Positions 11,213 to 22,819 of a stretch of 64,000 nt of DNA are shown here, in pieces. Location: the NCBI GenBank assembly GCA_950022655.1, contig OX465581.1, positions 35,311,300 through 35,375,299 on the forward strand. Reading direction: 5' to 3'. How positions within the stretch are numbered: the first letter of the stretch is position 1; each line of letters starts with the position of its first letter. A program made the translations under genes and the position numbers. Origin of the DNA: Alentia gelatinosa. Taxonomy: Eukaryota > Annelida > Polychaeta > Phyllodocida > Polynoidae. The notes under the pieces were generated by a model. It was not told where the DNA came from, made no database searches, and saw only the letters and a program-made list of their open reading frames with translations.

Positions 11213-12149
11213 CAACTATAGATCTCCCAATGTTTTACCATGATCTGCTATTTACCTGCAGTTATACTTAAATAAAATTTAGATTTCCCCAAAAAAATTG
11301 GCAAATGGATTATTTGTTTGCCTTTGTTGTATGGGTATCAAAATATTGCACTTATGAATTTACAATGTTATACATTCACTAGACAAAAGGACTTGTATTA
11401 GTATCCATATCATTACTGTTGTTATCCATAGTATTTTGGAAATGAATCTTATCATGTTGGTCAATGCGTATCAAGTCTGCCATTGGTACTTTCCATTGAG
11501 GTATAAAATCTTCTTGGCATTATTCAAAGGGTTTAGTTAAAAAGAAGACAAATTACACACCCTTTAGACGGAGAAGATCTTGATATACAAACGTCATAGT
11601 ATCAGCATCCCAGCTGACCCCATCGCATGATATACATGCATACAATGACTTTTAAAACCGAGATATTGTCAAAGGGTAAAGAGAGACTTCTCAGGAAATA
11701 TTTGATATATATAGCTCTGTCAAGCTGCTGTGAATTACTATCTTCTCCCTCCAACACCAGGCACTTATTTCAGGTAAAATAGCCAAATAATTAACAAAAC
11801 ACCTACAATTTAACCATGTAGTGTTGCCATATTTAAATTAGAAAATTTAGAGAGGTATAACCCTATTGCAGGTTGTCCTTCCTGACAGTACCTGCTTAGT
11901 TATGACCAGCTATTTAACTACTGACTTACCATTATATATATGACTAATTAAACTAATTTGTTCACTGCAATTACCAAGCCACGACTGAAAACAATCACAA
12001 ATTAGCACTGACTCTAGAGAAGACGCGAAACACTCACCGACTCAATCCAAACCATGATGCCAGCCATGGACTTCTGCGTCACACCAACCCTATACAAATA
12101 TGACAGACTTTCAGGATGGAGTGCGGGCTACTAAGAACTTACACAAGGG
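11212..12149. other. Non-coding AT-rich sequence
   Basis: No exon, RNA gene or recurring repeat recognised. Confidence 0.5.
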
Positions 12150-12580
12150 ACAGCGGTGCGTATTTATTCGCCGACTTTTCAGTCTTATCTCGGACCATCG
12201 TGAATCCCCCTCCGAAGCTTGCATGCGCCCAGTGAGCTGCGGGTCGGACAGCGGCGCCGGGCATTCGCCGAAACAAATGAAATATCACCGCCGCCGAGCG
12301 CGACACGCGGACGGAGACCAGTTTGATAATTGCGTCAGTAATTTGCGAATCGGCGTTTTCCGCGTTTTTTCCCCCCTCCTCCTCTCTTTTGTGCGCCGTC
12401 GTGACGTCGAGCGGCGCGCTCCGCCGTCAGACCTCAGCAAATGGCGGCTGGAGACGCCAATGGCCGCGGGCTACGTCTCCGGGTCCGTCACGGGTCCCCG
12501 CTCCCCGCAGTTAGCTCACCGCACGTCAGAGAACAACAGAGGGGGAGGCTTAATTTGCCGAGGCGCTGTCAAGTCTTGAT
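12150..12580. promoter_or_regulatory. CpG-rich block with CRE-like and YY1-type sites
   Basis: A sharp GC- and CpG-rich island in AT-rich surroundings. It contains a CRE-like TGACGTCG near 12402 and a YY1-type AAATGGCGGCTG near 12439. A plus frame of 159 codons (12100-12579) runs through it, but the translation is unlike any family I know and seems to be an effect of composition. A promoter or conserved enhancer is the more likely reading. Confidence 0.4.
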
Positions 12581-13323
12581 TAATTACACTCTGCTCTGTG
12601 AGAAGGCTATACAGCGGCATTGTGGATATGTATATAACCTAACGTGCAGAAGCATCCGTCTATATTGGTATACTTTCAGGGGAAAAAACAGGAGAACATG
12701 GCAAAATGGATTGTAAAAATATTTGTTCCCAGCATGACCAACAATATATTTAACATGCAAAAGTGCACTGGTGATTATACATAGATTTGATTCTGTATCC
12801 AAACCCAGCCGTACCCACTTAACTCATAAAATTCCATTCAGAAAATCTCGTGAAGATACTACTGATGGAATTCATGCATTAGATCGACCTGCATTTGTAT
12901 ACCCATTATGGTTGGAGGTCTGTCCATGAATGAGTCGTAACGGTAAGTCATATATGTATACATAAATAGAGGTTATGAATAAATGGCATTGAGGTATTAA
13001 GGCATGTAACCATATTGACAGTAAGTACACAATTGATTATAATTGGAACTAATGCAACGATGTAATAGTTCACGTTAGGGTGGTTAACATTGTGCAGTCT
13101 AGCAGTTGATCATTAGATTTGTATATAAATGTAATAATGTGTTCAGAGGACAGAGATGAAAAAAGATAGCATACCTGATGCAGACGCGACAGAACACAAA
13201 CGTGACGTGTCCGGGGCTCGCCTTCTGCCTGTGACACTTCTGTTAGGTTTCTAACGATTTCACCAAGTTAGCGCCTATGAATGTGTCTAGCTCGATATCA
13301 GTGGAGACTTGTAATACATGCTT
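12581..13323. other. Non-coding AT-rich sequence
   Basis: No exon, RNA gene or recurrent repeat recognised. Confidence 0.5.
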
Positions 13324-13741
13324 TCTGTCCATTTCACGTCTGCTTCCTGTCCGTGTCCCAACCGCTTCCTGCCCACGTCTCATCTACTTCCTGTCTGCTT
13401 TCTGTCCATATCCCATCCAGGTCTTGTCTGCGTCCTGTCCACGTCTTGTCTGCTTCCTACCCGCGTCTTGTCCATGTCCTATCCGCGTCCTGTCCACTTC
13501 CTGTTTGCTTCCCATCCACTTCCTGTCCACGTCCCATCCATGTCCCATCCACTTCCTGTCTGCATCCTGTCCACTTCCTGGTGATATCTTGTCAACGTTT
13601 TGTCCACATCCCATCCACTTCCTGTCCAAATCCAATCTGCTTCCTGTCCGCTTTCTTTCCACGTCCCATCAAGGTCCTGTTTTCTTCCTGCGTGCGTCCC
13701 GTCCGCGTCCCGTCCGTGTCCTGACCCCTTTCTATCTGCTT
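13324..13741. repeat. 11 bp minisatellite, 38 units (consensus CCTGTCCACTT)
   Basis: The whole interval parses without a single indel into 38 consecutive 11-mers such as CCTGTCCACTT, CCCATCCACTT, CTTGTCTGCGT and CCTGTCTGCTT; positions 1-4, 6-7 and 11 are the most constant. The unit is not a multiple of three, so one strand reads the same 11-residue peptide cycle in all three frames. This explains why three overlapping plus-strand frames (up to 160 codons) and long minus frames remain open here. They are not evidence of a gene. Units are diverged from one another, so the array is old or was amplified from mixed units. Confidence 0.95.
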
Positions 13742-14269
13742 AGAACTTGTCCGCAATGATTGAGGCAAGGTGATGGAGGCTGCAGTCATTTTGTCTTGGG
13801 TATGCGGTCAGGGCTATGCAATCCATGTATAGGCTGCAGTCATAGAGTCATTTTTACTGTTCCATGCTACAGTCTATGTCACATTATAGAGATGATAGGT
13901 TAGGCATGACTCGACCTTCTCAAAGAAGTGTCAAATGTTTTAATGGATTCACAAATCAATCATTCTATTTAATTCTATCTAGTTAGTAAGATCTAACCAC
14001 AAATCATTTCAGGTTTGGCTCATGGTAAACAAATAATTAATCTTCCCTCAAGAACTAACCCCCTTACCAGAACACGTAGGGCACCAATTGGAGCAAATCC
14101 AAGCATGCTGCCTTAACCAGCCAACACTAAAGTGTATGCAGACTGTAGCATCCCACTGAGCAAAATATCTCCTCGTGAAATAAATACACAATGCCGACTA
14201 ACCTGGAGACTATTTTGACAACAATGAAGGCATTGTGTCACGTCACCGCCAACAGATCATGTACAAAGT
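13742..14269. other. Non-coding sequence
   Basis: No recognised exon or repeat family. Confidence 0.5.
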
Positions 14270-14450
14270 ATAGACCAATAAGAGGAGCGGCCGGCGACGT
14301 CGCCACCATCTGTCGTGTTGGTAACTATTGTGGAGAAGGTTGAACGCGCTGGTACAGTGTCACTTGTTATTGTGTTATTGTGCTGACATCATCGACTCTT
14401 CATAAATACACGAAGATGCCAGCAAGTTCGTACACCTCGAAGCACGCTTA
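14270..14450 (+). promoter_or_regulatory. Promoter-like stretch (CCAAT, GC block, TATA-like)
   Basis: The plus strand shows GACCAATAAGAGG (14274-14286), a GC-rich GGCCGGCGACGTCGCC block, then a TATA-like CATAAATAC at about 14401 followed within 15 bases by an ATG with a 10-codon frame. This could be a core promoter of a solo LTR or an unknown transcript; nothing downstream confirms it. Confidence 0.2.
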
Positions 14451-15109
14451 GGAACGGTTCACATATCATGTTCGGGGAATCCGAGCGGGAAAGACCTTAG
14501 TGTGGCTTGCACAGGTTGGATAGGGGTGTTATTGGATGCTAGAGTAAATCCAATATTTGCGGATACCTTTTACCAAATGACACATATATCTACAGTGTAT
14601 ATGTAGACACCATCTCTTAATACAGTTTGAGTTGAAAAGCGCATAAATTTGTATCGCCAATACGATATTAGTTTACTGGACCCATCATCCTGGTGCACCT
14701 GAATGAATACACAATGTGGAATGGTTTCAGATACAAGCGGCCGTATGCTTCGATGTGTTGACGCGTAGTAATATCCGAGTGCACACGAGGATATTGAGTA
14801 CACTCAACTCCGAGGAGTTTACAACCGCTTTGATCTTTAACCGGTCTATATTGTATTTGTTATCCACCTTTTCCTAGTTTGCTTTAGTTATGCACTATTT
14901 CTCCGTATGCGTGCTTTATCCCAACCCAGCGCCTACAACTTATCCGTATGCACCGGTTATGTCCATACAGAGCTCCCATAGGTTTACTGTGTTATACACT
15001 TTGTTTTGGCTGGATAATAAAGAGCTAGGCCAATCACATAGAGCTCTGAACTGAAACATGGTCCAACATACCAGGGACAGAGTATTGCTCCAGCGTATAA
15101 CCCACTCAC
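14451..15109. other. Non-coding sequence
   Basis: No recognised exon, RNA gene or repeat family. Confidence 0.5.
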
Positions 15110-15430
15110 ACCCTGTGGGCTCGTGGCCCTGGCGGCGTCGGCAGAGGCGTCGCTCCTCCACGGACCGCGCCGCACCGTCTGCCGGGTGAAGGGCATGTCG
15201 GAAGCTCAAGGACATGCTCCACAAGTGGCCTTCTATGCCGCCCTGCCCGCATCACAGAAGCATAGCTTATTATATTTCGATCGGAGCACCTCGGACACTT
15301 GTAGCGGGCTGGGGGCGTCGGCCAGTCGGCGGGCTCTGACCCCGCCAGGCCGCCCCCTCTCCTCGTACCTGGCGGCGCTGCCCTGCCTCCTGGACCCCGC
15401 CTCCGCCTGTCTCCACATCTCCTCCTGGTT
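15110..15430. promoter_or_regulatory. CpG-rich block, candidate regulatory element
   Basis: GC- and CpG-rich island within AT-rich sequence. The plus-strand frame 15123-15497 is open for 124 codons but gives no recognisable domain and has no clear splice framing. Confidence 0.35.
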
Positions 15431-16009
15431 CCCTGCCTCTTTTTGTGTTGATGCTGCCTCCTGTGTTGACTTCTACTTCATGTACGTTCTCATGTGAATC
15501 ACACACATGCATGTTTCTTTAAAGAAAGGTGCGTGGTCCAAGAGATTAAATTCTGGAACAAACAACTTTTATATTTGCAAAGAACTGATAACAAACAGAA
15601 GAGATCTAAGAGAGAACTGACAAAATATTTGTTCGTGATGACCTGCAAAATAAAAAGCTGCAGTGTAACCTAGGAATGTTTGATAACTTTGATATTTTAC
15701 GTATAGATATCAATCCTCTATACACAAAGGTATCATGGTCAATGATTGTAAACCAAGCATGATAAACCCAACACAATTGTAATTATCATCATGACAATTT
15801 AAATTTGTTGCTTTTATTACGTTCAATATTTTAAAGGAGTTTACACCAACGAGTATAGAATATTGTTCACACCGAGTATGCTAAGAAAAAGCTATATACA
15901 AACCTAAAACCATTGTATTCAACGGTTTTTTGTCAATAAAAAATGAAGAAAAAACATTTCTTGTTTATAAGTGAAGCTTGGCTCTGTAATCTTCCAATGT
16001 TTGTATAAT
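15431..16009. other. Non-coding AT-rich sequence
   Basis: No recognised exon or family repeat. Confidence 0.5.
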
Positions 16010-16437
16010 TTCCCCCACTATATTATGGAGCACAACTCTGGAGATACCTTCTGACAGACACACTCGAGATGCCTTTAAAAAGGAACTTAGTAGTATTAAT
16101 CTGGAATTATTATGTGGCAATTTTCTGAGGTAATGAAATGAATGGGTGAGGTATGGGTCTCCAGATCGGTTGCAAGTTTAAAACGTTTTTTACACATATC
16201 TTTTTTTTTAAAGTTGAACAGGCCTGGTATATCGGTATTAGTTTACTATGTATCATCTGTTTTCTGTCTTGAATCTTGCTTTTGTCTCTTTACTAGTATG
16301 TTGCGAACCTTATTTACTGCTACTATGTAATAGCTTTAATGTCTAAATATATATGGGTTGATATATTTTGTATATGGACAGACAGGCTTGAAAATCATAT
16401 AATATCATATGAACCTTATTATCAATAAAAGAACTTT
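16010..16437 (+). mobile_element. Decayed 3' end of a non-LTR retrotransposon
   Basis: Plus-strand fragments resemble the extreme C-terminus of LINE ORF2 proteins: a GAQLW motif (about 16026-16042; family form G(A/S)-x-LWNSLP), then after a frameshift TRDAFKKELSSINLELL ending in a stop near 16130. The intact tail at 34.5 kb shows the same arrangement (GAKLWNSL, then FEMFKSNLSYL and stop). An AT-rich untranslated stretch follows, with AATAAA at about 16424. The motifs are short and the call is tentative. Confidence 0.4.
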
Positions 16438-17539
16438 TTAAAGATCAGATAAAAGGTACAACTTCCCAGAAATATTGCCGGCAAAAATGTAGCGGTTTAA
16501 TTGCATATATATTATCGTGGGAGAAAATGTAAGCAATTTCCCTGTGTTTGGAAACATTCCTCCGGAATCATAAACTCAAATCAACATTAAAAACCTATAC
16601 ATCCCTTCGTGTTCCATAATTTATTACAATAAAATTTGAGCAAGATTAAAATAGATCTACATATCTGGAAACAGGCCCCAAAAGAATTTGTGCACGGTTA
16701 TGATTGAGGTGTACTCGCCACTGAATTTGGCATAATGCCTTCAGTCTGACTTCACACAGCAGGCATACACGTGCCAACCACGTGCAAGGCGCTCACGTGC
16801 ATGAAAAGGCTCGCCATTTCTAGTGGCGGGCAGCATGCAAGGATGTGGCAGGGTGTGGCTGTGTGGCAGGGAGTGCGGGGTGGCAGTGAGGAGGGGTGTG
16901 GCAGTCAGTCAGCTGCACAGAAATATGCTATTGCTTCACACGTATGAACACCTCCAGATGAAAGGAATTCAGGTTGAATAGATCACGATATTTATCTAAT
17001 TGCATGTTTTCCAATGGTTATAGCAGCAAGCTAGTCATCAATATCAGAAGTATTTTTTTCAAAGATAAAGTTATGGGTTTGAACTACGACCCTTTAATCA
17101 AACTTAATTCCGTTTACTAAACTGCAAGGTTGAAACAAATCCGATACAGGTCCTGTTGTCCTGTAATCCACACAATGACGATAGCAGTCTGTGACTTTAC
17201 AGATCTTCGCTGAGTTTGGTATTATTATACTCGTCGGTATTACTAGTCAACAGATATCAGAGTGCAGGGTTATCACCTTTATTCGCAGCATTTGACCTCC
17301 TCAGCCCCAGGGCCAGATCCTAGCTGTGAGAATTATGTCAAGTAGTCACAACACTGTGTGACCCGGAAGGAGTCACTTTGACCCCAGGGCATGGAGGGCT
17401 TGAACTCCAGTACCACCGTGTGGACGCATACGGCCACTTTCCAGCGTCCAGCCTCTAGGTTCACCACTTTCCCTTCGCCCTCCTTTACTTCTCCCGCCTT
17501 TTTTTTTTACTCGTTTTCATAATCTGGCGCCCATCTGAA
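16438..17539. other. Non-coding sequence containing an E-box cluster
   Basis: Mostly single-copy sequence. The notable part is the triple CACGTG cluster listed separately; a GTGGCAG-rich stretch (about 16840-16905) follows it. Confidence 0.5.
16768..16799. promoter_or_regulatory. Three CACGTG E-boxes in 32 bases
   Basis: CACGTG occurs at 16768-16773, 16779-16784 and 16794-16799, flanked as ACACGTGCC, CCACGTGCA and TCACGTGCA. CACGTG is the palindromic site of Myc/Max, USF and related bHLH-ZIP factors; the ACGTG cores also fit HIF-type sites. Three copies this close are unlikely by chance in AT-rich DNA. Function is inferred. Confidence 0.45.
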
Positions 17540-17830
17540 AAAATGTCGTCTGCTCGGCGCCGGACCTGGCCGGACAATACCGGACAATACCGGACATTTG
17601 GGCGACACGGGCGGAAGGGTTGCGACCCCGTCATTAGTTCGGCTTCAGTGAGCGCGATGCCGGCCGGAACGGAGCTATCACGATGGGGTAATCGCGCGTT
17701 GCCAGAGCGGCCATCCATTTCGATCCCGTTCCGTTCCATTACGCGGAACAGGTCACGGCGCTGGTTCCGGCGGCGGGCGAGGGTCAGATTGACGGCTGTC
17801 GGTCGGGAAACGCTGATGGACGATTTCCTC
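17540..17830. promoter_or_regulatory. CpG-rich block with short CGGACAATAC tandem
   Basis: CpG-rich island with a short direct repeat, CGGACAATAC twice and a third partial unit (about 17571-17597). No recognisable protein in any frame. Confidence 0.35.
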
Positions 17831-19939
17831 TGATAGCTTCATAAAGAGCACACGGCTCAAGTTACCACTCTCTAACTTTGTTTTTGCTTGCTGGAATTGC
17901 AGGTGTGGATTAATTCAAAGTATAGTACAGAGTTATTTATTTCCCCTTGAATTGAAAAGGGAAACGAACGGTCGGATAATGTTTGTTTATGCAAATTAGG
18001 TCAATTTTGTCTGTTAGTACTTCAAGTTCAATTCCGGGCATTCGATCACACATATATATCACATGGTATCGGAAGAGTTTCACAATCTTATACATGGCTA
18101 TTGGTTAGGAAGAATAATATATAAGTTCTAATATAAATTCATCATCGCTTTATTGAAGGATTACCAAATCATGATTATACATTGTGTAAATATGACCATT
18201 CATTATGGCCCACACTAAATCCAGCAAATATATCCAAAATTGGATTACCATATAGAAATTTAAGCAAATTTCAGAGAGTGTTTAGTTTTGTGTGCAGCTA
18301 CTGGCATCAATAATCCCAAAATGATCAATGTAAGGCAAAAGTAATCTTCTTTGGCGGTGTGCGGAATTCATAATATCATATTGGAAATACCAACTGATAG
18401 CCTCTGCCATCGGTGCTGGCAGAGTCTCTGCAAGTCTCTTTATAATGCACTGTCCTATACGTACTCAGCGAAAAAGAAGGCAAGTGGTCTAAAGGCTACG
18501 CACCGATTACAGAAATTACTATTGAAGCCCACATAGTTCTTCATAAATATAACAATCATAGTAGCGCTGAAATTGCTGTATGGCGCCAGTCTAAACACAA
18601 ATAGAACTGTGTCTCCTAAACTGGTCAGATTACATACCTAATCTTATACGTGCTCATTTTTTAAAGCTGAACTAGTTCGAAATATGTAACGCATAATATG
18701 TAGACGTGCCGATACTGCAGCTACACACTTGTATTTTGTAACACAGCAATACATGTGACCGTTTTATCCATACAGATTAACAAAAAATTAATTGCCTTTT
18801 ACATTAACCCTATTGCAGCTATATATTACTGCTATATTACGAGGAAATTTTATTGTAATGAAATACAACAATATAAGCAATATGTATTAAAACAAATGTG
18901 ATCATATATATATATGTAAAAATGTACTGTTTTCAGAAGTGCTACTTTTCTATACAGGATGTCTTGTTCTACCAAGAATGATGCAGTGTCGGTTACATAA
19001 AGGTTCCTTCATGTAGGTATATTTATATTTGTCACGACCGATTACCTATTGCAAAGTTCATTGTGTATGTGTCAGGTTTTGTACAAAAAAGAAGTGCTGG
19101 GACAATGATACTCTTGTAAAGAAGGGTATGGCTAAAGGTGGATCAATGTTCAAAGTTCGATAATAACACATAGAATTCTTAGGTTTATTACATCAAATCA
19201 TTCTTCAGAATGATTCTTGTTTTATTGTGATATAAAAAGAAACTTGAAAAAGTTACTCAAAGAACTATTTGCAGGGCTATTATGCACAAAATTGAAAACA
19301 TGATCCTTAGAAGGGAAGACGAACGTTGCTTTATCTAGACATGGAAACCTAAAAATATTTACATGTATAGTCCATGTCTAGGCCTATTACATATACAGGT
19401 AGATGTATTTCCCCCCCTACATTCAAATATGTATCTTTGGTTATAATTCCACATTTTTACTTTTTACATGATGCATGAATTGACTGAGCCTTGTTAACAC
19501 ATACAGGAGGTCAAACCACTTTTTAAGGCCTCATTTATCTATTACTTCAAGTGACTTATTGGGATGCATTATAATTATATGGCACGTAGGCTTTTTTCAG
19601 TGTCCTAGCAAGTCAGGTGATTGATGTCTTGGAGGCCTTGTTTCTGAACTAGGCTAGCATTATAGCCAGTTTTTAGAACTTGTATTTTGAATTTCCTTCC
19701 CTTAGTCTCAGAGGAGGCATGTCCTTTGCGGTACTCTGTTAGAAGAAGGATGACACCTTTTTTTTATCATTCGAGAATGAAAATAGAAATAGTTCAGTCC
19801 CAGTTCACGATATAGAATACTTTCTTGCACCCATCCAACTCTGACAGAGTGAAACATAATGCGGTACATCAAACAAGGACACAATCATGCACTAGAACAA
19901 ATGTCGCGGTTTACCAATTCCCTATCGAATTGGAGCATC
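17831..19939. other. Non-coding AT-rich sequence
   Basis: About 2 kb without recognisable exon, RNA gene or family repeat on either strand. Confidence 0.5.
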
Positions 19940-20051
19940 ATAATAAGATAAAATGTATATACCTTACTGGTACATACTCACATACCGCGTTTCTAAAGAA
20001 ACAAGGTATGTGAGTATGTACCAGTAAGGTATATACATTTTATCTTATTAT
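19940..20051. repeat. Perfect 47 bp inverted repeat with 18-base centre
   Basis: Arms 19940-19986 and 20005-20051 are exact reverse complements over all 47 bases. The 18-base centre itself contains GTTTCT/AGAAAC separated by AA, so nearly the whole 112 bases can fold into one hairpin or cruciform. Perfect identity means a very recent origin or active homogenisation. It could be a young fold-back transposon, a replication-slippage palindrome, or a hairpin artefact of library preparation or assembly. Confidence 0.97.
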
Positions 20052-21552
20052 TATATACCTTCAAGTATAAGTATTTGATGAATTACATAAGGAAATCTGC
20101 TGTCCAAGCTGGATTCAAAGTGTGCTGGTATATCTGTTGACATCTTAGTGAAAGTCAAGCACAGAATATGCTCTAAGCACATTTTTTACTCTTTTTTTCC
20201 CTTCAACTCCTGTGATCCTTTGCACACATAAATTAGCGGAGTGCTGCAAGTCACTGCCAGCATTTCATAAGTAGGTCAATGCAATTTTTTTCAGCCAATC
20301 AGAATTTGTATTCAAAGTAGGGTGGTACGTCATTTTATACCACATACTGTGCCAGTATATATTTAATACCAATACCATAGCAGAGGTTGGTATTTGTGTA
20401 ACATACTGGCACAGGTATATAATAAGACATACATTGTACAATCCAAACAATCAAAATGACTGACGAGGATTGATACCGTCAAATCTTCCAACTGTTCTCA
20501 GATTGGCCTGAATACCTTACTTGGCAGAGGCCAATTATGCACACCTTTTCTGTAAAATTAAGAAGGAAAAAAGAAGTTCACTGTTCAATATATTAAAAAT
20601 ATCAGGACAAAAACATTAGAATATTGATACATGTTAGGCTTAGAAAACAGGATTCTAGAGCTAGTCATATTTCTGATTTCTTGACTGTTGCATATCTCTG
20701 AGAGTTTTCTCGGAGCCAGTGGTCGAGATGTCAATATTTGTGGGTGGATATCTTTAATTTGAATATATGTATTAATATATGTTGTTGGGGCTAGTCCATG
20801 AAGCTTTTTCAAACCAGTTTGACCAGCAGTTTGACATACAGCCTCTGGGCTTCACCATCATTCAATCTGTTAGAGGTGGGGTCAGTGAGGCAGAGTCTGC
20901 TTTTTCATATTAGGATCATATGTAACCTTCACACAGTGAACTCATCCCACATTGTGACCTAAACCTAATGTCAGCTTTTAGCAAAGTCAGGTGTCTGTAG
21001 CCCCGAACAGACTAGGAGCTAACGGTATGCTCATCAATGATGAATGAGCTTTTAGTTAGACATAAATAATTTCCAAAAAGTTTGGGTTACATTTTCAGTT
21101 ACATTTCCATTTTTTGTCACCCACTGACACCCAGTCAACTTGCCATTTCTGCAACTGCCTGTCTAGGATCCAAATAGCTTATATAAAGCACCAGGGTCAA
21201 TGAGGTATTTCGGTCTTTTTTTGCAGCAACCTCAAAGTCCATGTGACCACGCTAACCTTTAGGCAGAGTATATACCCGTGTGACCCACGCTCGAAATGGT
21301 GACTGGCATCAAACATTTCAGTTTTACCTGGAACACAGTTGCCATGCGAATGCTTCGGGCCAGCAGTCAGTTACATCTGTGCTATAAAAAAGAGTGTTCC
21401 CGTGCAGCTAACATGAGGCTCTGCTGTTCAATAAATCTGAAATGAGATGCTCAAAATGGAGATCTAAATTCTGCATCAGGAGAGCACTCTAATGATTCAA
21501 CGAAACAAGGTACAATCCTAGAAGCTTTCTTATTGGGTTGCTATTTGTTACC
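20052..21552. other. Non-coding sequence; nested hairpin at 20347-20414
   Basis: CTGTGCCAGTAT (20347-20358) pairs perfectly with ATACTGGCACAG (20403-20414), and inside it AATACCAA pairs with TTGGTATT. A CAGCCAATCAGA word at about 20293 also occurs at about 30617. The rest is single-copy sequence without recognisable exon. Confidence 0.5.
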
Positions 21553-22229
21553 ATAATGTGGCGTTTCGACCTGCCGACGAAAAACCCAACAATTATTTGC
21601 GACCTGTACATTAGTCGCTAGGTGGTTCTATTTGTGAAATTATTGGTGAGCAAAATCAGTGACAGTCAGCAAAAATGCTATTTTCCGATAGAAACTGTGG
21701 TAGTCACCGACCGATTTTTGACACTCGAGTTTATTCCGCCACCAATAAATTCAATGGTAAGACATATCATCTGTGGTACAAAAACATCCATTGCGGGCTG
21801 AATTATGTAATGTTGGAGAAAATATCATTGACCCTTTTTGTTTCAACTTAACGATTATCACACCAAAAGTGTGACATGATCAGTCGGCGTTACTAAATGC
21901 CATAATCGTTGGTCACAAGGCGCGGCGTCCACCTACTACGATATGGCTCCGATATGCTCTACGATGCACCTCCGGATAAAAAATCAAAATCGCGTCGGAG
22001 GGTCACCTAATATCGGGGCAGTTGACCACGTTTTTGCGATTAGACACCGATAAAAAACTCACTCAATGCATGGTAGATTGGCATGTCTAGACATATGTCT
22101 ACAATTTTGCACCTTCCCGATATGTCTCCGACATTTGCTTTTTGAATAGGTGTCATATCGGTAGGTCTCAATTTCTATCGTAGTAGGTGGACGCCAGGCC
22201 TAATCGGTAGGTGGTAATGTCACATTGGG
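21553..22229. mobile_element. TIR element carrying a nested MITE
   Basis: The left end AATGTGGCGTTTCGACCTGC (from about 21557) and the right end at ~22203-22229, whose reverse complement reads AATGTGACATTACCACCTAC, agree at 18 of 23 positions. Inside lies the separate MITE 21918-22201. Removing it leaves a ~390 bp non-autonomous TIR element. A related left end, GGCATTTCCACCTGACGAC, occurs at about 24903-24921, suggesting a further copy. No transposase frame is present. Confidence 0.55.
21918..22201. mobile_element. MITE family A, copy 1 (nested)
   Basis: The left terminus carries GGCGTCCACCTACTACGAT and the right terminus is its reverse complement, ATCGTAGTAGGTGGACGCC followed by AGGCCTAA; the TIR is about 25 bp. 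Interior words CCGAT-n-TACGATGCA and ATCAAAAT match other copies in the window. It sits inside the TIR element 21553-22229. The left flank lacks the TA seen beside copies 3 and 4, so its target site is degraded or differs. Confidence 0.85.
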
Positions 22230-22692
22230 AGTTATACGTACATGGACCTGCCATAACCGCAGAGGGGTCTCCCTCCCGTATCATATACATTTGTACCATA
22301 GGCAATGTATGAGACAATTGGCCATATATAAAAAATGTATAGAGTACCTGGATTACTGTATGATCCTGACATGTCAGAATCCCCTGCAGGAGGAAAAAGT
22401 CCCATCCATAATGAGGTCAAATTATCATGTACTTCAAAATAAGTTTTCTGAATCGTAATTCAATATTAGTCATTTATATTCAGTCTAATTCATCATCAGA
22501 AATCAGTGTCATAAAACTTGTTTTATGGTAAAAACACAGAAACATAGCGAACTATATAACTGGTTTAAGTATACACCGAATTACTACCATGCTTGAAGTG
22601 CTGGGGCCTCATCAAATGTGTAGTCTTCCTATATGTTGGTTCATGGTCCTTCTTTGTTATTAATCTTGTAGGTGGGTAATAAATACAATAAA
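22230..22692. other. Non-coding AT-rich sequence
   Basis: No recognised exon or family repeat. Confidence 0.5.
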
Positions 22693-22819
22693 GACTGGTT
22701 TTGTGTACGAGTGAACGTAATCTCCTCATAGTTGATGACGTAATATCCTCGCTAATCGCTCGGATATTACTGCGTGTCAACTACTTGGAGATTACGGCCA
22801 CTAGTACACAAAACCAGTC
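22693..22819. mobile_element. Fold-back (MITE-like) element, copy 3
   Basis: Arms of ~57 bp start GACTGGTTTTGTGTAC at 22693 and end with its exact reverse complement at 22819. CGTAATCTCC/GGAGATTACG and AGTTGA/TCAACT also pair inside. The hinge GACGTAATATCC-TCGCTAATCGCTCGG-ATATTACTGCG resembles the TAAT-n-CGGCTTCGCC-n-ATTAC hinge of the copies at 6.15 and 10.9 kb. Arms are over 80% identical, so the copy is fairly young. Confidence 0.75.

Noticed and set aside
12100..12579. 159-codon open frame
   Set aside because: Lies over a CpG island; the translation shows no conserved motif and no splice framing.
13277..13759. 160-codon Cys/Pro/Ser-rich open frame and its overlapping frames
   Set aside because: Produced by the 11 bp minisatellite, which is stop-free in all three plus-strand frames; no other coding evidence.
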